Counted from the stretch's first letter, positions 20,911 to 32,640 are shown. The stretch: DNA of 64,000 bases from Beta vulgaris subsp. vulgaris (GCF_026745355.1 NC_079207.1:37285421-37349420); one strand, 5' to 3'. Notes: generated by a model not told the origin, from the letters alone. Translations and numbers: made by a program.

Positions 20911-21930
20911 GCGCCTAAATGGACCTAAGATTTAAATTGGACTATACTTAGATTCGAATAGACTTGGACTAGACTTCACATAAAGATGCAAATGGATCTA
21001 GATTTTGATATGAACTAGACTTATATGGCATAAGATCGCCTCTAATGCTAGTGAAATGTATGGATTCAATAGACGGGCCTATGATGAATGAAAAATGGAC
21101 TCTAATGCTTATGGGGGTAGAATGAATGCAAATGGATTGGATTGATTTGTTTGGATTGTATGAAGGCGTTTGGACTAGGCTTAGAATTTTCAAAATTCAT
21201 TTTTTTTTCAAAAGAACCCCTTATTTTTATCTTGTGTTAGGAGATGATGGATTATAAATATTTTCGTAAATGTCTGATATGATGATCTTTAGTAAATGCT
21301 TTTGAAAGAGAGTAGAATAGAAGAGGTGTAGGATTGATTTTAAAATATGGATGGTTTTGGAATTGGTTGAATATCATTGGGTAGAATTGATATATGTAAG
21401 ATTAGATGGACAGCGGGGAAAAGGTAGACATATATGCAGGACTATTCTTACTATACAATGCAGTTTTTAGGACAAACTCGACCTTGTACGAAAAGACTGA
21501 TATTTGTTTTTGGAATTAAGTGAGACCCCTAAAATGACCATGTTTTTCGCGAATACAGGGGACCAAACATAGGATTGACCACCACGACGACCAAATTAAA
21601 GAAAAGCATGTGATGCATCGACTGCGTGCCGCACAACATTGTTGCACACAGAGTATCGTCGTGCGTCTGGCGCGAGAGTGGTGCGCTAGGCGCAACTTAA
21701 TGCGCTTGGCGCACTACTCCCTCGACCTATTAGGCTATGTTTTGTCCAACTGCCGAACTTTTGTTTGTTTCTAGACGCGATTTTTAGGTACGGTGCATAT
21801 TAATGACAAGATAGGCAAAAATTGTAATCACAGGAAAATGTCATATATTATCAATGCAAAGTTCCAACAAAGTCCAGTTTTATATTTAAAATTGTTGTCA
21901 GGTTTAGGTTCAGTCTGAAAATTTTCGTAG
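20911..21930 (-). other. further Ogre-like leader/LTR sequence
   Basis: The stretch has no coding signal. It includes a CGC-rich alternating block at about 21620-21720 (GCGCTAGGCGCAACTTAATG-type) like those ending the two leader copies. It ends with AGGTTTAGGTTCAGTCTGAA, similar to 17321-17340. It stops at the CACTA-like end at 21931. Confidence 0.45.
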
Positions 21931-21946
21931 AAAAAAACCTCAAATG

Positions 21947-22103
21947 CTCCGATTTTTTAGGCTACAAATGCTCCGTATTTGACGCGTAGCAGACGTCGTC
22001 CGAGCATTTGAGACTTCTACAAATGCTCCGATTTTATCTTAAAAACCGGAGCATTTATGTTGCAAATGCTCTGTTTTTAAGATAAAACCGGAGCATTTGA
22101 GCC
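21947..22103. repeat. left subterminal repeats of the Pack-CACTA-like element
   Basis: Five or so copies of AAATGCTCCG or its complement CGGAGCATTT occur in direct and inverted order. One pair forms a hairpin around 22018-22105. Such clusters are transposase-binding sites in CACTA elements. Confidence 0.65.
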
Positions 22104-22319
22104 CCTAAAAATTTTTTTTTAATTTTTTTTTTGGCTTTTTTTTTATCCTAAATTGATGGACAATCATTTACATGTAGATAAAAGTTTCATTTCTAATATT
22201 TTTGTTCATAAATACAAGATATAGTACAAATAAATAACAATTAAAATTAAGGTAAACTAATATATCCATATGAACATATTCCTTAAATGTTATAAGGACA
22301 TCAGATTTTCTGGAATCCC

Positions 22320-22758
22320 ATGCACCAAAACTTAATTTACGCCCTACCATTGGCTCTTCAAATGACCCCTCCTCTCCAAACCATTTATTAGACGAATATC
22401 CGAGAGATCAACCAAGGTTGCTTGTGTCTATTTGCTGATGCAAGACATTTTTCAAGGAACTTGTATTGCTCACTACCTGCCCTCCAGTCATGCTCTGTAT
22501 CTGCAATACAGAAATGGAACATTCCATAATCTATTGAGTACCTGAACATTAAATCTTATGAGTTTTCTCAAGTTTAAATTTGTTATTAAGAGCTGTACAG
22601 AACTTTAAGCATTATAACGCAATTTTGCCTACCAAAACTTAGCTCGATTTTTGGCAGGAACATAAAATGTTGTTTCAGCAGGGACACCGCATTCACCACC
22701 AGAATCATTATTTGCATAAAAAGATCCAGAATCTGGTACGTCACGCTCATGATTACCA
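22320..22758 (-). pseudogene. captured purple acid phosphatase (PAP27-type) exons
   Basis: Two exons on the minus strand match plant purple acid phosphatases of the PAP24/PAP27 group. Exon 1 (22758-22633) encodes GNHERDVPDSGSFYANNDSG and then GECGVPAETTFYVPAKNRAK. It contains the GNHE metal-binding motif. It ends TTTTG|GTAGGC and joins exactly to exon 2, which begins at 22541 after a CAG acceptor, restoring FW-YSIDYG. Exon 2 encodes DYGMFHFCIADTEHDWR, then FLEKCLASANRHKQPWLI, and in a shifted frame GYSSNKWFGEEGSFEEP. The piece between PWLI and LGYSS, which normally has the conserved AHR, is deleted and causes the frameshift. Exons before and after are missing. The intron (22542-22632) is kept, so the copy came from DNA, not mRNA. 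Confidence 0.85.
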
Positions 22759-24897
22759 CTGAACGTACGATTTGGTCATCAAGGTGAGTAGAACATACAC
22801 CTTAGATATACGATTAAAGTCTTCTAAATTAAGGTTCCGTTTCGAAAATTTCATGTCAGAGCGCTCAAAAGAGAGGAAAATCAAGCTATTATCAATAACA
22901 AAACTTGGGTAGAACTGTAACTTGGACAACTCAACACAAGAAACCGAAGTTTAAGAAGCCTGGACGCAAACCAAGCAACTAAGAACGCATGCAAACCAAG
23001 CAACTAAAGACCACATCCATACCAAAAGAAAATAAAGGAGGATACACACCTTCTTACTCGTTTCCTAAAGCTCTCTAGCAAGGATGCATTTATCAAGTAT
23101 CAGATAAACCTATACAACAATTTAAAGATAGAAATAAGAAAGTCGAAAAACGCAAGAAAAAACCATAACGCTAAAAAAAATAGGTAAACACACAACACTG
23201 GCTGCATCAGACTAAAGATCTGGGTCATTAAAATACAACATCAATGATGGTTTTGGTCTCCTTGTCAACAGAATTGTGTCAATTTATTAGGAAGAGCTTA
23301 TGCAAGTTGCAAAACCATATATTTTCAAGAAAGAAGGAAATGTTACTTCAATTGGACATAAAGAAGGCAACAATATTCTGGCAGACGAAAGTGGCAAAGT
23401 GAGACAGTTGTTTTAGTGGAACAAGCACTGTAACTTCCTCGTTCTAGTACATTTAATGTGCATTCTCAACAGTTAAAACAGATTCATGAAAATTCTTCAC
23501 TAGAAAGATCACCTGAAATCCATAATTCCAATATATATATTCCTTTTCCACATTAACCTTGCATCATATAAATACGACAGAATGCCGCCTGTAGCAAACT
23601 GATTAGAAACTTCCAAATGGACACCTTCACATACACACCTTTTAAGATAGCTGATTATTCTCAACAGTACATTACACTAATTTACCAAAAATGAAGCCTA
23701 TATTTTAGTTCTCATTAACAAAGGAGCTTAAAATATATTGATAAGTTGCATGATTTGTTCTGAGTAGTGGTGGCAAAAAGGCTTTTAAATTTTCCTCAGG
23801 GTAGTGCACAGAGTAGTAACCAGAAGTAACTCTCAAAGCAATACTGCCAAAATTCAAATAAACACAGGTTTTTCTAAACCTTGTGGTAAAAAAAGTCCAC
23901 TCATCAATATGCTTATCAACCCTAACAATTCTCAATAACATAGTTTTGAGTGAATTTACAAATAAAAATAATCTCTTTGCAGATAAGCAAGCAAGATACT
24001 AACAGAAAAAAATTGCCCTTGTAGCATTGATGGAATGCAGCTGGTAGATACAGAAAACGCCAGACTTTTTTTTTTCTTTTGATGTTTAGCCCATCATCAC
24101 ATCACCAATGTATAAATAATCTTAAGGTGCACTAAGGCATAGTGGTCCTAGTGCACCTGGGCGCACCTTGGTGCGCTTCACTGAACTAAGGAATTTTTTT
24201 TATTAAAATTGATGAAAAATTTGTGCAACTCTTTCAAATTGCATCACCTAGCACAAAAAAGCGCTTGCCCCAGTCTCCATGCGCCTCACCTAATAATGTT
24301 TTTATAGCCACAAATGTGATAGACTTTCATAAAAGCCAATCTTATTGTCACTAGTTCACTTCCTTGCACTAAGCCAATCAAGAACCCCAGCCAAAACCAT
24401 ACACAAGGCACGAGACACAAGTATGGAGCATGAATAAGAGAAATACTCATTATGTTATATCTAAATAATCTTAATATTACAAATACCAGCCACCACTATG
24501 AATGGCTGAAAGCCTAGTTATAGGCAATTATTTGTCACATAACAGGCTAAGGGCCATAACCAGTTGTTTACTCAGATCAAAAGATGTCTACAAAAGCTTA
24601 ATATAGACTATGTCTCACATGTGGTGCACTCGAAGTAAACTTTCTGCAAATACTGAGATAATATTTTTGGTATAAATAAAACCATCCAGAATGATGATTC
24701 ACAATGCATAAAATTCATCATAATAACAATTTAGATATCCCTTATTCGAGCAATATCTATAGTTATGGAAGTACAACACCAAACGGTGTCATAAGAAAAT
24801 ACACATAGATGTGACGGCCACTCTCTTGAGACATAAAAAAATTCTCCATTGACAAAAAAGAGAACCACAAAGAAAGATATGATGTAGAAATACTAAC
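22759..24897. other. non-coding interior of the Pack-CACTA-like element
   Basis: No further exon was recognised in either strand. A 79-residue open frame on the minus strand (23941-23705) has no recognisable family. A GCGC-rich patch at about 24125-24295 (GTGCACCTGGGCGCACCTTG) resembles a dispersed plant repeat. Intron sequence of the captured genes probably makes up part of the stretch. Confidence 0.5.
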
Positions 24898-25488
24898 CCA
24901 CAATGACAGTCTCTACCACAGGAAGAACTAGATCCTGGAGATTGACCGCATGAGCAAAAGATGCCATCATCCTCATGGCGCCTCGTTGGCTTCTTAGTGA
25001 CATATATGTCTAGTTTTTTCAAGATAAACAAAAGGAAAATAAAGGATGCAATGCTTGCAAAACAAAAAGAAGATATGTGGATTGCAAAGAAAAACAGCGG
25101 CTGAATAGAAGTAAAATTGGACAAACATAAATTATTTATAGTCATTCTTCAAATCTAGACAACTACGGCCCAGCAAACTATAATTATCTTTTGCAAAGAT
25201 TGCTTAGAAACATATATAAAAGTCTAAAAAGGTAGACGATAACTGCAGTACATATCCCTTCTAGAAGTATAAGAATCGGATTACAAGATCTTCTACATAT
25301 TTTCACTTATGCACAATCATGGATAAAAAAATGCATGAATAAATCATTTGATGGATACTGCGTTTTATAAAAATATATGGAGCAGACTGCCATTTATTTG
25401 ACCAATCTGGAAGTTCAAACTCTACAGGATTTCCCAACTGCTTTGCCAACTTGTTGAACACATCCCCAATCCCAATTTGCTCTGCAGA
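24898..25488 (-). pseudogene. captured ASHH3/ASHH4-type histone methyltransferase exons (AWS region)
   Basis: Two exons on the minus strand match plant ASH1-related SET-domain methyltransferases. Exon A (25488-25359) follows a TTCTACCAG acceptor and encodes AEQIGIGDVFNKLAKQLGNP, then ELPDWSNKWQSAPYIFIKR. Its donor GCA|GTATCC joins with the exon B acceptor ACTAG|ACATA to give the codon AAC. Exon B (25009-24898) reads IYVTKKPTRRHEDDGIFCSC then GQSPGSSSSCGRDCHCG, the start of the cysteine-rich AWS (pre-SET) zinc-binding domain, and ends at a GG|GTTAGT donor. In the intact family the SET domain follows and methylates histone H3. It is absent here. The frame is open through both exons and the 349-bp intron is kept. 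It is a DNA-level copy of part of a host gene. Confidence 0.85.
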
Positions 25489-26515
25489 CTGGTAGAATAA
25501 AGGCAGCAGAAGTAAAAATGACAAACAATAAGGAGTAGAGCTATAGGGAAAAAGAGTAGATCAGTAACAACTAAAGTTTGTAGCTAATTAGTTTTGAAAC
25601 CAAACAAAAAAATATCAAGCTAACTATGGCTCCAGCTAAAAAAAACTTCATAAAAACAAAAGGAAGAATTAGATTAGTACAGAAAGAGAGGACAAGTTTA
25701 ACACCATATACTTGTATGTTTATATGGACATTTCTCAGGATACTTGATCCACTTTGCTATGTGGAAAATGCCCTACTATCCCTAAGTCATCAAACTCCAC
25801 TTACGCCACTAATCCTAAAGAATACATCAATACAATGATGCTCCCGGCTCAAAATGAGCTACTCGGAATTCACTAGAATAACATTAAGTCATCGAGATTG
25901 CAAATGAACCAACTTGAGATGCAATGACAAGAGTCAGAAGCTCATCAAAAATAAGCCCGGAGATTCTTAGAAATCAAAATATGGAAATAAATTAATAGAA
26001 CATTTTTGTGGGGACACGAAATGGAATAGGTTTCTAATTCCTTCAGAATATAGTGTCACATATGAGGACTTGTCTTCTCATAATGACTTTGAATCAGAAG
26101 ATGAAAGACTGAGTTTAAATTATCTTAAAAGTGTGACATAGGAGACAGAGAAGGATTTTCTTGTATGCCATCACAATTGATTACAAGTTTAGCTTCTCCT
26201 GAACACGATGCATGTGTGGGAGAACACATAAGTGGAACCTAGGTCATAACTGGGCCATCTATTCCATGCAGACGGGTGCCCAACATAGAGGTAAGAGTAT
26301 CCAGTTCTCTTTCCACATAAGTAAAAAGATATCAAGTAGGAAGAGAGCACTTACTCCTATATACTTCAAAAGCAAATAGGATATTTTAAGAGCTGAAAAA
26401 GGGCATCAAGAATGAAAAGACAAGACTCGAAAAGGTTCCTAAATAGGCATAGATATCCCCCCCCCCCACCCTGGTTCTCTTTTACTGTGAAATTTTTTTA
26501 TTTATTTTTCTTTTC
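25489..26515. other. non-coding interior of the Pack-CACTA-like element, right of the ASHH fragment
   Basis: The first part may be intron upstream of the ASHH exon. No other gene signal is seen. A C-homopolymer run lies at 26458-26467. The last five bases before the gypsy element (26516-26520, ATTTC) are its target-site duplication. Confidence 0.5.
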
Positions 26516-26520
26516 ATTTC

Positions 26521-27146
26521 TGTTACGTAGTATGAAACTAGTAATTTAATGCAACAACTCTCAACTTCAGGTTCTTAATTTGGAGACTCGTGCAACAATG
26601 ATTGGACTCGAATCCCGATACTGAGCTCCGATTAGCCACCTGCCAAAAAGGGACCACCCTGGAGGTTTGGGTGGTATTCCCCCTCCGATGCTTAAGTCAG
26701 ATATCAGGGATATGAAGGAACTTTTAGAGAGAGAAAGTAGAGAGAGAGAGAGAATTTATGGCAGAATAACAATACTATGCTCTGAAAAACATACCTTTCC
26801 CCTGATTTCAAGGACTATTTATACTGTTTGAAATGACTGATGTACCTTGATGTCACCCTAATTTGAGAGCATTTGATTGGCTAAGCAATAACATGGTGAC
26901 ACGTGGCAGGTATTGATTGGTCATCACACCTCACCTTTATGCAGGAGTATAAGATGCTTTAGCTGGGCGTAAGTATAGGTTTGGGCCATAAGTGTGGTTT
27001 TCGTACATCTTTTTCCTCAGAAAAGTGTACTTTAGCCCACATAATTTCCTGACCCATGTACTTTACCTTCATAAGCTTGCGCCACATGTAAGGCTAGGAT
27101 GAAGCCACGTGTCATCTTGGTAGCCCTTAATTTTTAGGCTACAACA
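26521..27146 (-). repeat. 3' LTR of the Tat element (626 bp)
   Basis: The LTR begins TGTTACGTAG and ends CTACAACA on the plus strand. On the minus strand U3 begins TGTTGTAGCC. A TATA box lies at 26816-26823, and a GC-rich R/U5 with CTGACTTAAGCATCGGAGGG follows (26635-26705), a motif common in Tat/RIRE2-type LTRs. Confidence 0.9.
26816..26823 (-). promoter_or_regulatory. TATA box in the 3' LTR of the Tat element
   Basis: The minus strand reads TATAAATA inside CAGTATAAATAGTCC, about 320 bp from the LTR 5' end. The same box survives in the 5' LTR just before its deletion point. Confidence 0.6.
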
Positions 27147-27160
27147 TTTGCCCCTTAAAA
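27147..27160 (-). other. polypurine tract of the Tat element
   Basis: The minus strand reads TTTTAAGGGGCAAA directly before the LTR start TGTTGTAGCC. The position fits the plus-strand primer. Confidence 0.6.
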
Positions 27161-27350
27161 GAGGAAGTTACCATTTAGGCGCCACATTTTACTGAGCTTT
27201 TTTAGGGAGAGAAATTTCTCCTGTCCAAGATCTTGTATACTGCTACTCTGTTCGTCCGAAGTTTTGATTCGTCCTTGACATTTGTCTGAACTTTCTCTAC
27301 AGGTATTTCCGCATTTATTTCCTTTGTATTTTCACGCATATTTTCAGAAA

Positions 27351-30300
27351 ATGGATTCGTCCTCTTCATCGAACAATCCCGGCCGCTCAGGGGTTGGTAC
27401 TAACCCTAGAATAGAGGGCTTGTCTTCCTCGACATCTTCTAGAGTTGGACCTATCTCGGCCGGACATGCATTCTTTTTCTTTAGTCATGGACGACAAAGT
27501 CAGATGACCCAGTCTTTACCTATGCAGGGTAATCTGGCACGCGTCAAGCAAACAGATCGTATCAGATGAGGAGTTAACCTGTCGGCCTCCAGCTCAGAAA
27601 TGGAGGAATCTACTAGACGGATTCCCGCTGATGGAGAGCGAGAAGTCCAAAGCGCTCGTCCTGCCAACCCAAATCCTTCTCCTGAACTCGTCCACGAGGA
27701 ATCCGATGTTCGGGGCTCTCCAGACCCCAGCCCGTCCAAGCCAAGGACGGCCTCAGATGAGTCGAACGAAGCTGAAACCTCTTCTAACCCGGCTAGCGAC
27801 TCAGACGAGCCGTCCAAAACCTTCCTCCGAAATAAGGCGTCGTCTTAGCCCCTTATCTGACCCTAGATACATCCTAGCCGAAAGAGGCTGGCTAGGCTAA
27901 GTAGGTCCTCACCTTGAACATCTTTCTTCTACCATACCCATGTCGGGGTATCGGTTTGCTCTTCCTGGCCGGGAGGACACTATACTTAGTGCTCCTGTTG
28001 GCCATTTCGCTGTTTATCGGCTGGCTTTAGATGCCGGGCTGGGATTTCCATTGCACCCCTTCATCAGCCGCCTCCTTTATTACTGTAACATAGGACTTAA
28101 CCAACTTGCCCCAAATTCATGGCAAAACATTTTAACCTTCATAGCCGTCTGCGAATTTAAGGGCGTTGATCCGTCCATGGCTGCCTTTTTCCAAATACAT
28201 TATGTTTCCAAGGTTCCCAAAACTGTAGATGGGGCCTGGTTTAGTGTTTGTAATCGTCAAGGCTTCATGACGTCTTGGGACAAGACGTCCAAGATGCATG
28301 CCTGGAAAGCTAAGTTCCTGTTCGTCCAAGCACCTAACGAGGTGGTGGCCAGACGGTACCGCTATACTAGCCAGGCTGCTACCAATTATGGACGAACATC
28401 GTCCTTCCTGGAGCTGGAAAACAGCTCAGCTGAGCAGTTGGTGGAATACTTCAGAATCTCGGAGTATTCCATCAACGACGTCTCCTTCAAGGGTTCGTCC
28501 AATTGGATCCCTTTCAAGGAGACGTTTTACAATGACGATTTCCTGGTCGCAGCCGGCTTGCGGCGGGCCGAGGATAGAGGTATACCTTGTAATAATTTTT
28601 AAGTAAATGCCCTCGTCCTATATTCATGTTTTTAACCATGTCTCTTTTTTTTATGCAGACTCGGCCAAGGCGAAACTCAGAAGATCTTGGAAAGGAGATA
28701 TGAGTTCGTCCAGATTCACAGACTCCCTCTAGAAGGAGTTCAGCAAGACTGGTGCTGAAAAAGGACAGACACTCTAGTATAAACTTTTTTTTTTTTGCCG
28801 GACGAGTCTCTTCTTTGAGGAGCAAAACGTCCTGGATTGACCCTGGATGAGTTCCCTCTCTATGAGGCATAACGTCCAAGGTTGATTTCGGACGGCTTTA
28901 GCCTTTAATGGACAGAACGTCCTGAATGAAACTTCTGGACGAGCTCCTTCTTCGAAGGACAGAACGTCCAGAATTTACTTCTGGACGAGCTCCTTCTTGG
29001 AATGACAGAACGTCCAGAATTTTTTGCCGGACTCCTTCTTTGAAGGACATAACGTCCTGATTTTTCTTCTGGACGAGCTTCCTCTTTGCGGAGCAAAACG
29101 TCCAGGGCCAGTCTTGGATGTCTTCCTTTCTCTTCTGATTTTTTATTTTCGTCTTATATTTTTTCTAACATTTTCAGAAAATTCCCCAACGTCCAAGGCG
29201 TTGGCGGAGAAGGCGGCCTCCAAGAAAAGACCGGCCACAACTGGTGAGGCACCACCACCCAAAAAATTCAAAGGCTTCACGACCAAGAAGAAGAAGCCCT
29301 CCCGGCCGGCACCTAAGGTGGTGATTTTTATCCCAGCTGAGGATGAGTCTCCGGCTACAGAGGAGAGGGCCATGATTCCTTATGCCGGCCCTTTTGACCA
29401 GACTGCTCCTCTTCAATCTGAGCAACCAGAGGCAGTTGCTCAACTGGACGGGTCTGAAGCTAAGTCTGCTCAGCCGGAAGCGGCCTTAGACGGATCGGCA
29501 TATACTGGGACAGTCGCCAAGCTGGTAGGCCAGATGCTGGAGGCATATAGGACGACCTCCCGTTCTTCTGGTGAGTCTTATTACTCAAACGCAGTTAGAA
29601 CCTGACGGTTGGCGGGCGGGCAATGAGTCCCTCCAACCGTCAGACTGTCGTTATACCCGTCCGAAATACTGACGAGTCACCTCTTTCAGATAAGGGAAAG
29701 GGAGTTGCTGAGGAAGCTCCAGCCGGCTCTCCCACTCTTTCGGACGATGAGTCATCGGCTGCTTTTTCGAGGATGACATCGGTCGACCGTGAGAAGCTCA
29801 AGCAGGAGCTTTTCAAATGATTCCCTGAACCTTACATCAAGGGTTTGATGGGAGCCTAATCAGGACATGTTGGCTACAAGTCTCAACTGGCTGTAGAGGT
29901 AAATTTTTCTTTTTCTTGGACGTTTAAATTCTATACTTAGATATATTTTTTCAATTTTGCAACCGTCCTAACACTTTTCGTCTTCCCTTTGACAGCTCTT
30001 TGCTCGCAGCTTTATTACTGAAGACTGGGCAAGGCAGCTGAGGAAAGAGAACAAAAAACTCGTCACTGACGTTACCAAATCTGCCAACCATGCCCAGTAT
30101 TCCATAGCCGAGCAGGAGCTACTGCATCAGCAGTCGAAGGTGGCCTGGGAAAAGCGGTCAGGCGAGATGGAATCCCAAATCAAAAATTATCTCCTCCGGC
30201 TGACCAGTTTCTTGGACGAGAAGGAGGCTCTCTAGGATGAGAGGAATCTAGCCTTGCTGGCAGCAGCGGAACTCAAAAGAGAGAACCGCTATCTCCGAGG

Positions 30301-30667
30301 GAAGAACCATGTGCTAAAGATGGAGCTTTCGGCTACCGATGAGGTGGCCAAGGAGGCTATGACCGAAGTGATTGAAGCTTCGAAAACCTGGGTCGTGCAG
30401 GCCTTTGAAATGCTGGCCAAAGAGGACGACATCCCTAGGTACGTTCGCCGGCTAGAATTTCAAGAGAGCCTGCACAAGGCTAACATTAAAGGGGAGGAAC
30501 CCCCCGTCTTCCAGGAGTCTTCAGAAGATGAGAGGAAGACGAAGTTGAAGCCCAAGACGAAGAGAACAACACTCCTCCAGACGCTTAACTTTCCCATTCT
30601 CCATCTTGGCCGCATGCCTCTTGTACTTGTAGTTTTTTTTTCAATTTCTTACTTTTGTAATTTTTAG
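27351..30667 (+). pseudogene. antisense ORF of the Tat element (putative gypsy-type transposase domain, Pfam PF04195 type)
   Basis: This multi-exon gene runs opposite to gag-pol. It starts with a serine-rich stretch at 27351 (MDSSSSSNNPGRSG) broken by a TGA at 27567 and a frame change. The conserved domain at 27940-28600 has GYRFALPGREDTILSAPVGH, then GLGFPLHPFISRLLYYCNIG and NSWQNILTFIAVCEFKGV. This is the plant gypsy-type putative transposase family. A GT-AG intron follows (about 28579-28659), then a second intron with tandem repeats, ending at the TTTTCAG before 29178. Exon 3 is lysine- and alanine-rich (ENSPTSKALAEKAASKKRP). The last exon, after an intron at 29900-29993, has a long coiled coil (LRKENKKLVTDVTKSANHAQ onward to 30480). 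Function is unknown in all Tat elements. At least three stops show that this copy is dead. Confidence 0.8.
28790..29115 (+). repeat. tandem repeat of about 58 bp in an antisense-ORF intron
   Basis: Five to six imperfect copies carry the core CTTCTTTGAAGGACAGAACG followed by TCCTGAAT or TCCAGAAT and CTTCTGGACGAGCT. The outer copies are more diverged. The CGTCC/GGACG word is also frequent elsewhere in 27200-31450. Confidence 0.75.
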
Positions 30668-31569
30668 ATTAGTTTGTAATATTTTCTTTTATCTATAAAA
30701 GAGTTATCTTTTTCCATATCCAATGCTTTGTACTTATAAGCAATGGACGTCTTGTTTTTGGTCAAACATTTATGCCTAAGTACGAAAGCAACTCGTCTTA
30801 ACACATTTAATCTGATCCAATGTCTCTCATTGGCCGAATAGTTCAAAACATATTTCAAGACGTTTATCTGATCAATGGCTCTTATTGCCGAAATTTCAGA
30901 CGTTTATCGACGCCTAGTTTAATACTTAAGTTTTAAAATGTTAAGTTAATAACTGGTTCGGCCTGAATTTTGGCTATCCTTCGTTTTGACAAAGACTTAG
31001 TTATTTGTAATAAATTAGGTCCCTATATTCCCCCCCCCCCTTCTTGGACGAAGAGATCTTAGCGACCTTTCTTTGTTTCAAGAAGGAAAAAGACCATAAT
31101 TTGCTCGATAACTTGGACGTTTTATGAAGGTTCTTGTAACCCGTCCATCTTCGTTAAATTGTGAAATAACTTGTTCCTTTACTAAGGTTGTCATTTCTAA
31201 GTATGGCTTTTGGACGAAAAGTAGGATACCTTTACTAAGGCGTCCTAATTCCAGCCGAACTTGTTTAGAAGATGTTTAACTCTTTAAGTAAACAAACCAC
31301 TGGCCGATTCATGTACTTATCCTTAAGGATGATAACATGTTGGCCGACTCCTAATAGAAGGTGTTTTTACTTGCTGCTCTGTTTTATTAGTCAGCTTTGG
31401 ACGATGGTATGTATTTTTAACTTAAACAAATAAATCAAACAGAGAGACAACCATAGGAGGGAAATAGAACTGTATTATATGAATTTTGCTTGACGGATAG
31501 TCAAGGTACATGTATACATTTCTGCTTTTTTCATTGCAAGCACTAAGAAAAGATTACACTTTCAAGATA
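30668..31569. other. spacer between the antisense ORF and the integrase end
   Basis: The two converging coding regions of the Tat element end here. The stretch has AT-rich sequence, a C run at 31031-31040 and many GGACG/CGTCC words. No coding signal in either strand. Confidence 0.5.
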
Positions 31570-32640
31570 TCTTAAACAAAGTATTTTTTTTCAAAGTATC
31601 AGAATTCCACGTCCTAGGAATGGAACGACCGTCCATGTCTTCCAGACGAAAGGTGCCATTCTGAACTACTTCGACAATTTTGTAGGGTCCCTCCAGTTAG
31701 GAGTGAGCTTTCCTAGCTCCTTAGCTCGGCCTACTGCTTGCATCTTCCTCAGGACGAGATCCCCCTGCTTCAGTGGCCGCCTTGCTACTCTTTTGTTAAA
31801 TTCTCTAGCCATTCTTAACTTATAGAGTTGCATCCGTAGCAGCATTGCCCCTGATTTCAGGAACTAGATCCAAGGCCGTCCGAAGAGCAGCCCAATTGGC
31901 GTCTTCTGAGTACATCATCACTCGCAGAGTTGGTTCCTCAACCTCAATGGGAGAACGACCTCTGATCCATAGACGAGCATGAATGGAGTTTCCCCCGTTA
32001 AGTTTTTGGCCGTTGTTCTTATGGACCACAAGACCAATTGTAACTCTTCAACCCATAATCCCCTTTCATTATCTAGCTTCTTTTTGATTCCGGCCGACAA
32101 GATCTTATTAAAAGCTTCGACCTGCCCATTAGCCTATGGATGAGCTACTGCAGCAAAGTGAGCCTTGATTCCTTGATCGGCCAGCCATTGACGAAGCTTG
32201 GGTGTTTCAAATTGCGGTCCGTATCAAAGACAATGGACTGGGGCATACCAAACCTTGTGATGAGATTCTTCCAGATGAACCCTTTGACGTCGTTGGGGGT
32301 AATGCCTCTCAGTGGTTCTCAGCCTCCACCCATTTGGTGAAGTAGTCAACGGCTACTATTACAAACTTTTTATGGCCGGCGGCTATAGGAAGGGACCAGT
32401 ATATCCATTCCCCATTTGCAAAGGGAAGAGGAAATAGGACAGGAGTTAAGTAATTGGACGGCTTCTGATAGACGTTGCCATGCCTTTGACAACTATCACA
32501 TTTCTTTGCGTAAAGCAAGGCATCCTCCTTTAAAGTCGGCAAAAGTAACCAGTCCTTAAGCGCTTTTTCTCCTAACGCCCTCCCTCCAATGTGGGACACA
32601 TGCGCCTCATACAGCTCTTTCAGAAACCTCCAACCCGTTC
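31570..32640 (-). pseudogene. Tat element integrase
   Basis: On the minus strand the HHCC zinc-binding domain is seen as EAHVSHIGGRALGEKAL followed by CDSCQRHGN. Next is the catalytic core beginning VIVAVDYFTKWVEAE (first Asp). Then come, in shifted frames, QWLADQGIKAHFAA and NGQVEAFNKILSAGIKKKL (catalytic Glu), LWSIRTTAKNLTGETPFMLV and VYGSEVVLP. This is the standard order of a gypsy integrase, which inserts element DNA. An in-frame stop lies in the AHP..NGQVE stretch, and several frame breaks (near 32310 and 31920) disable it. The C-terminal part continues to about 31570. Confidence 0.85.

Noticed and set aside
23705..23941. 79-residue minus-strand frame between the two captured genes
   Set aside because: No family recognised and it has no convincing splice sites. 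Probably intron or filler sequence.
27500..28606. Opposite-strand frames over the antisense ORF
   Set aside because: They are shadows of the transposase-like domain and its serine-rich start.
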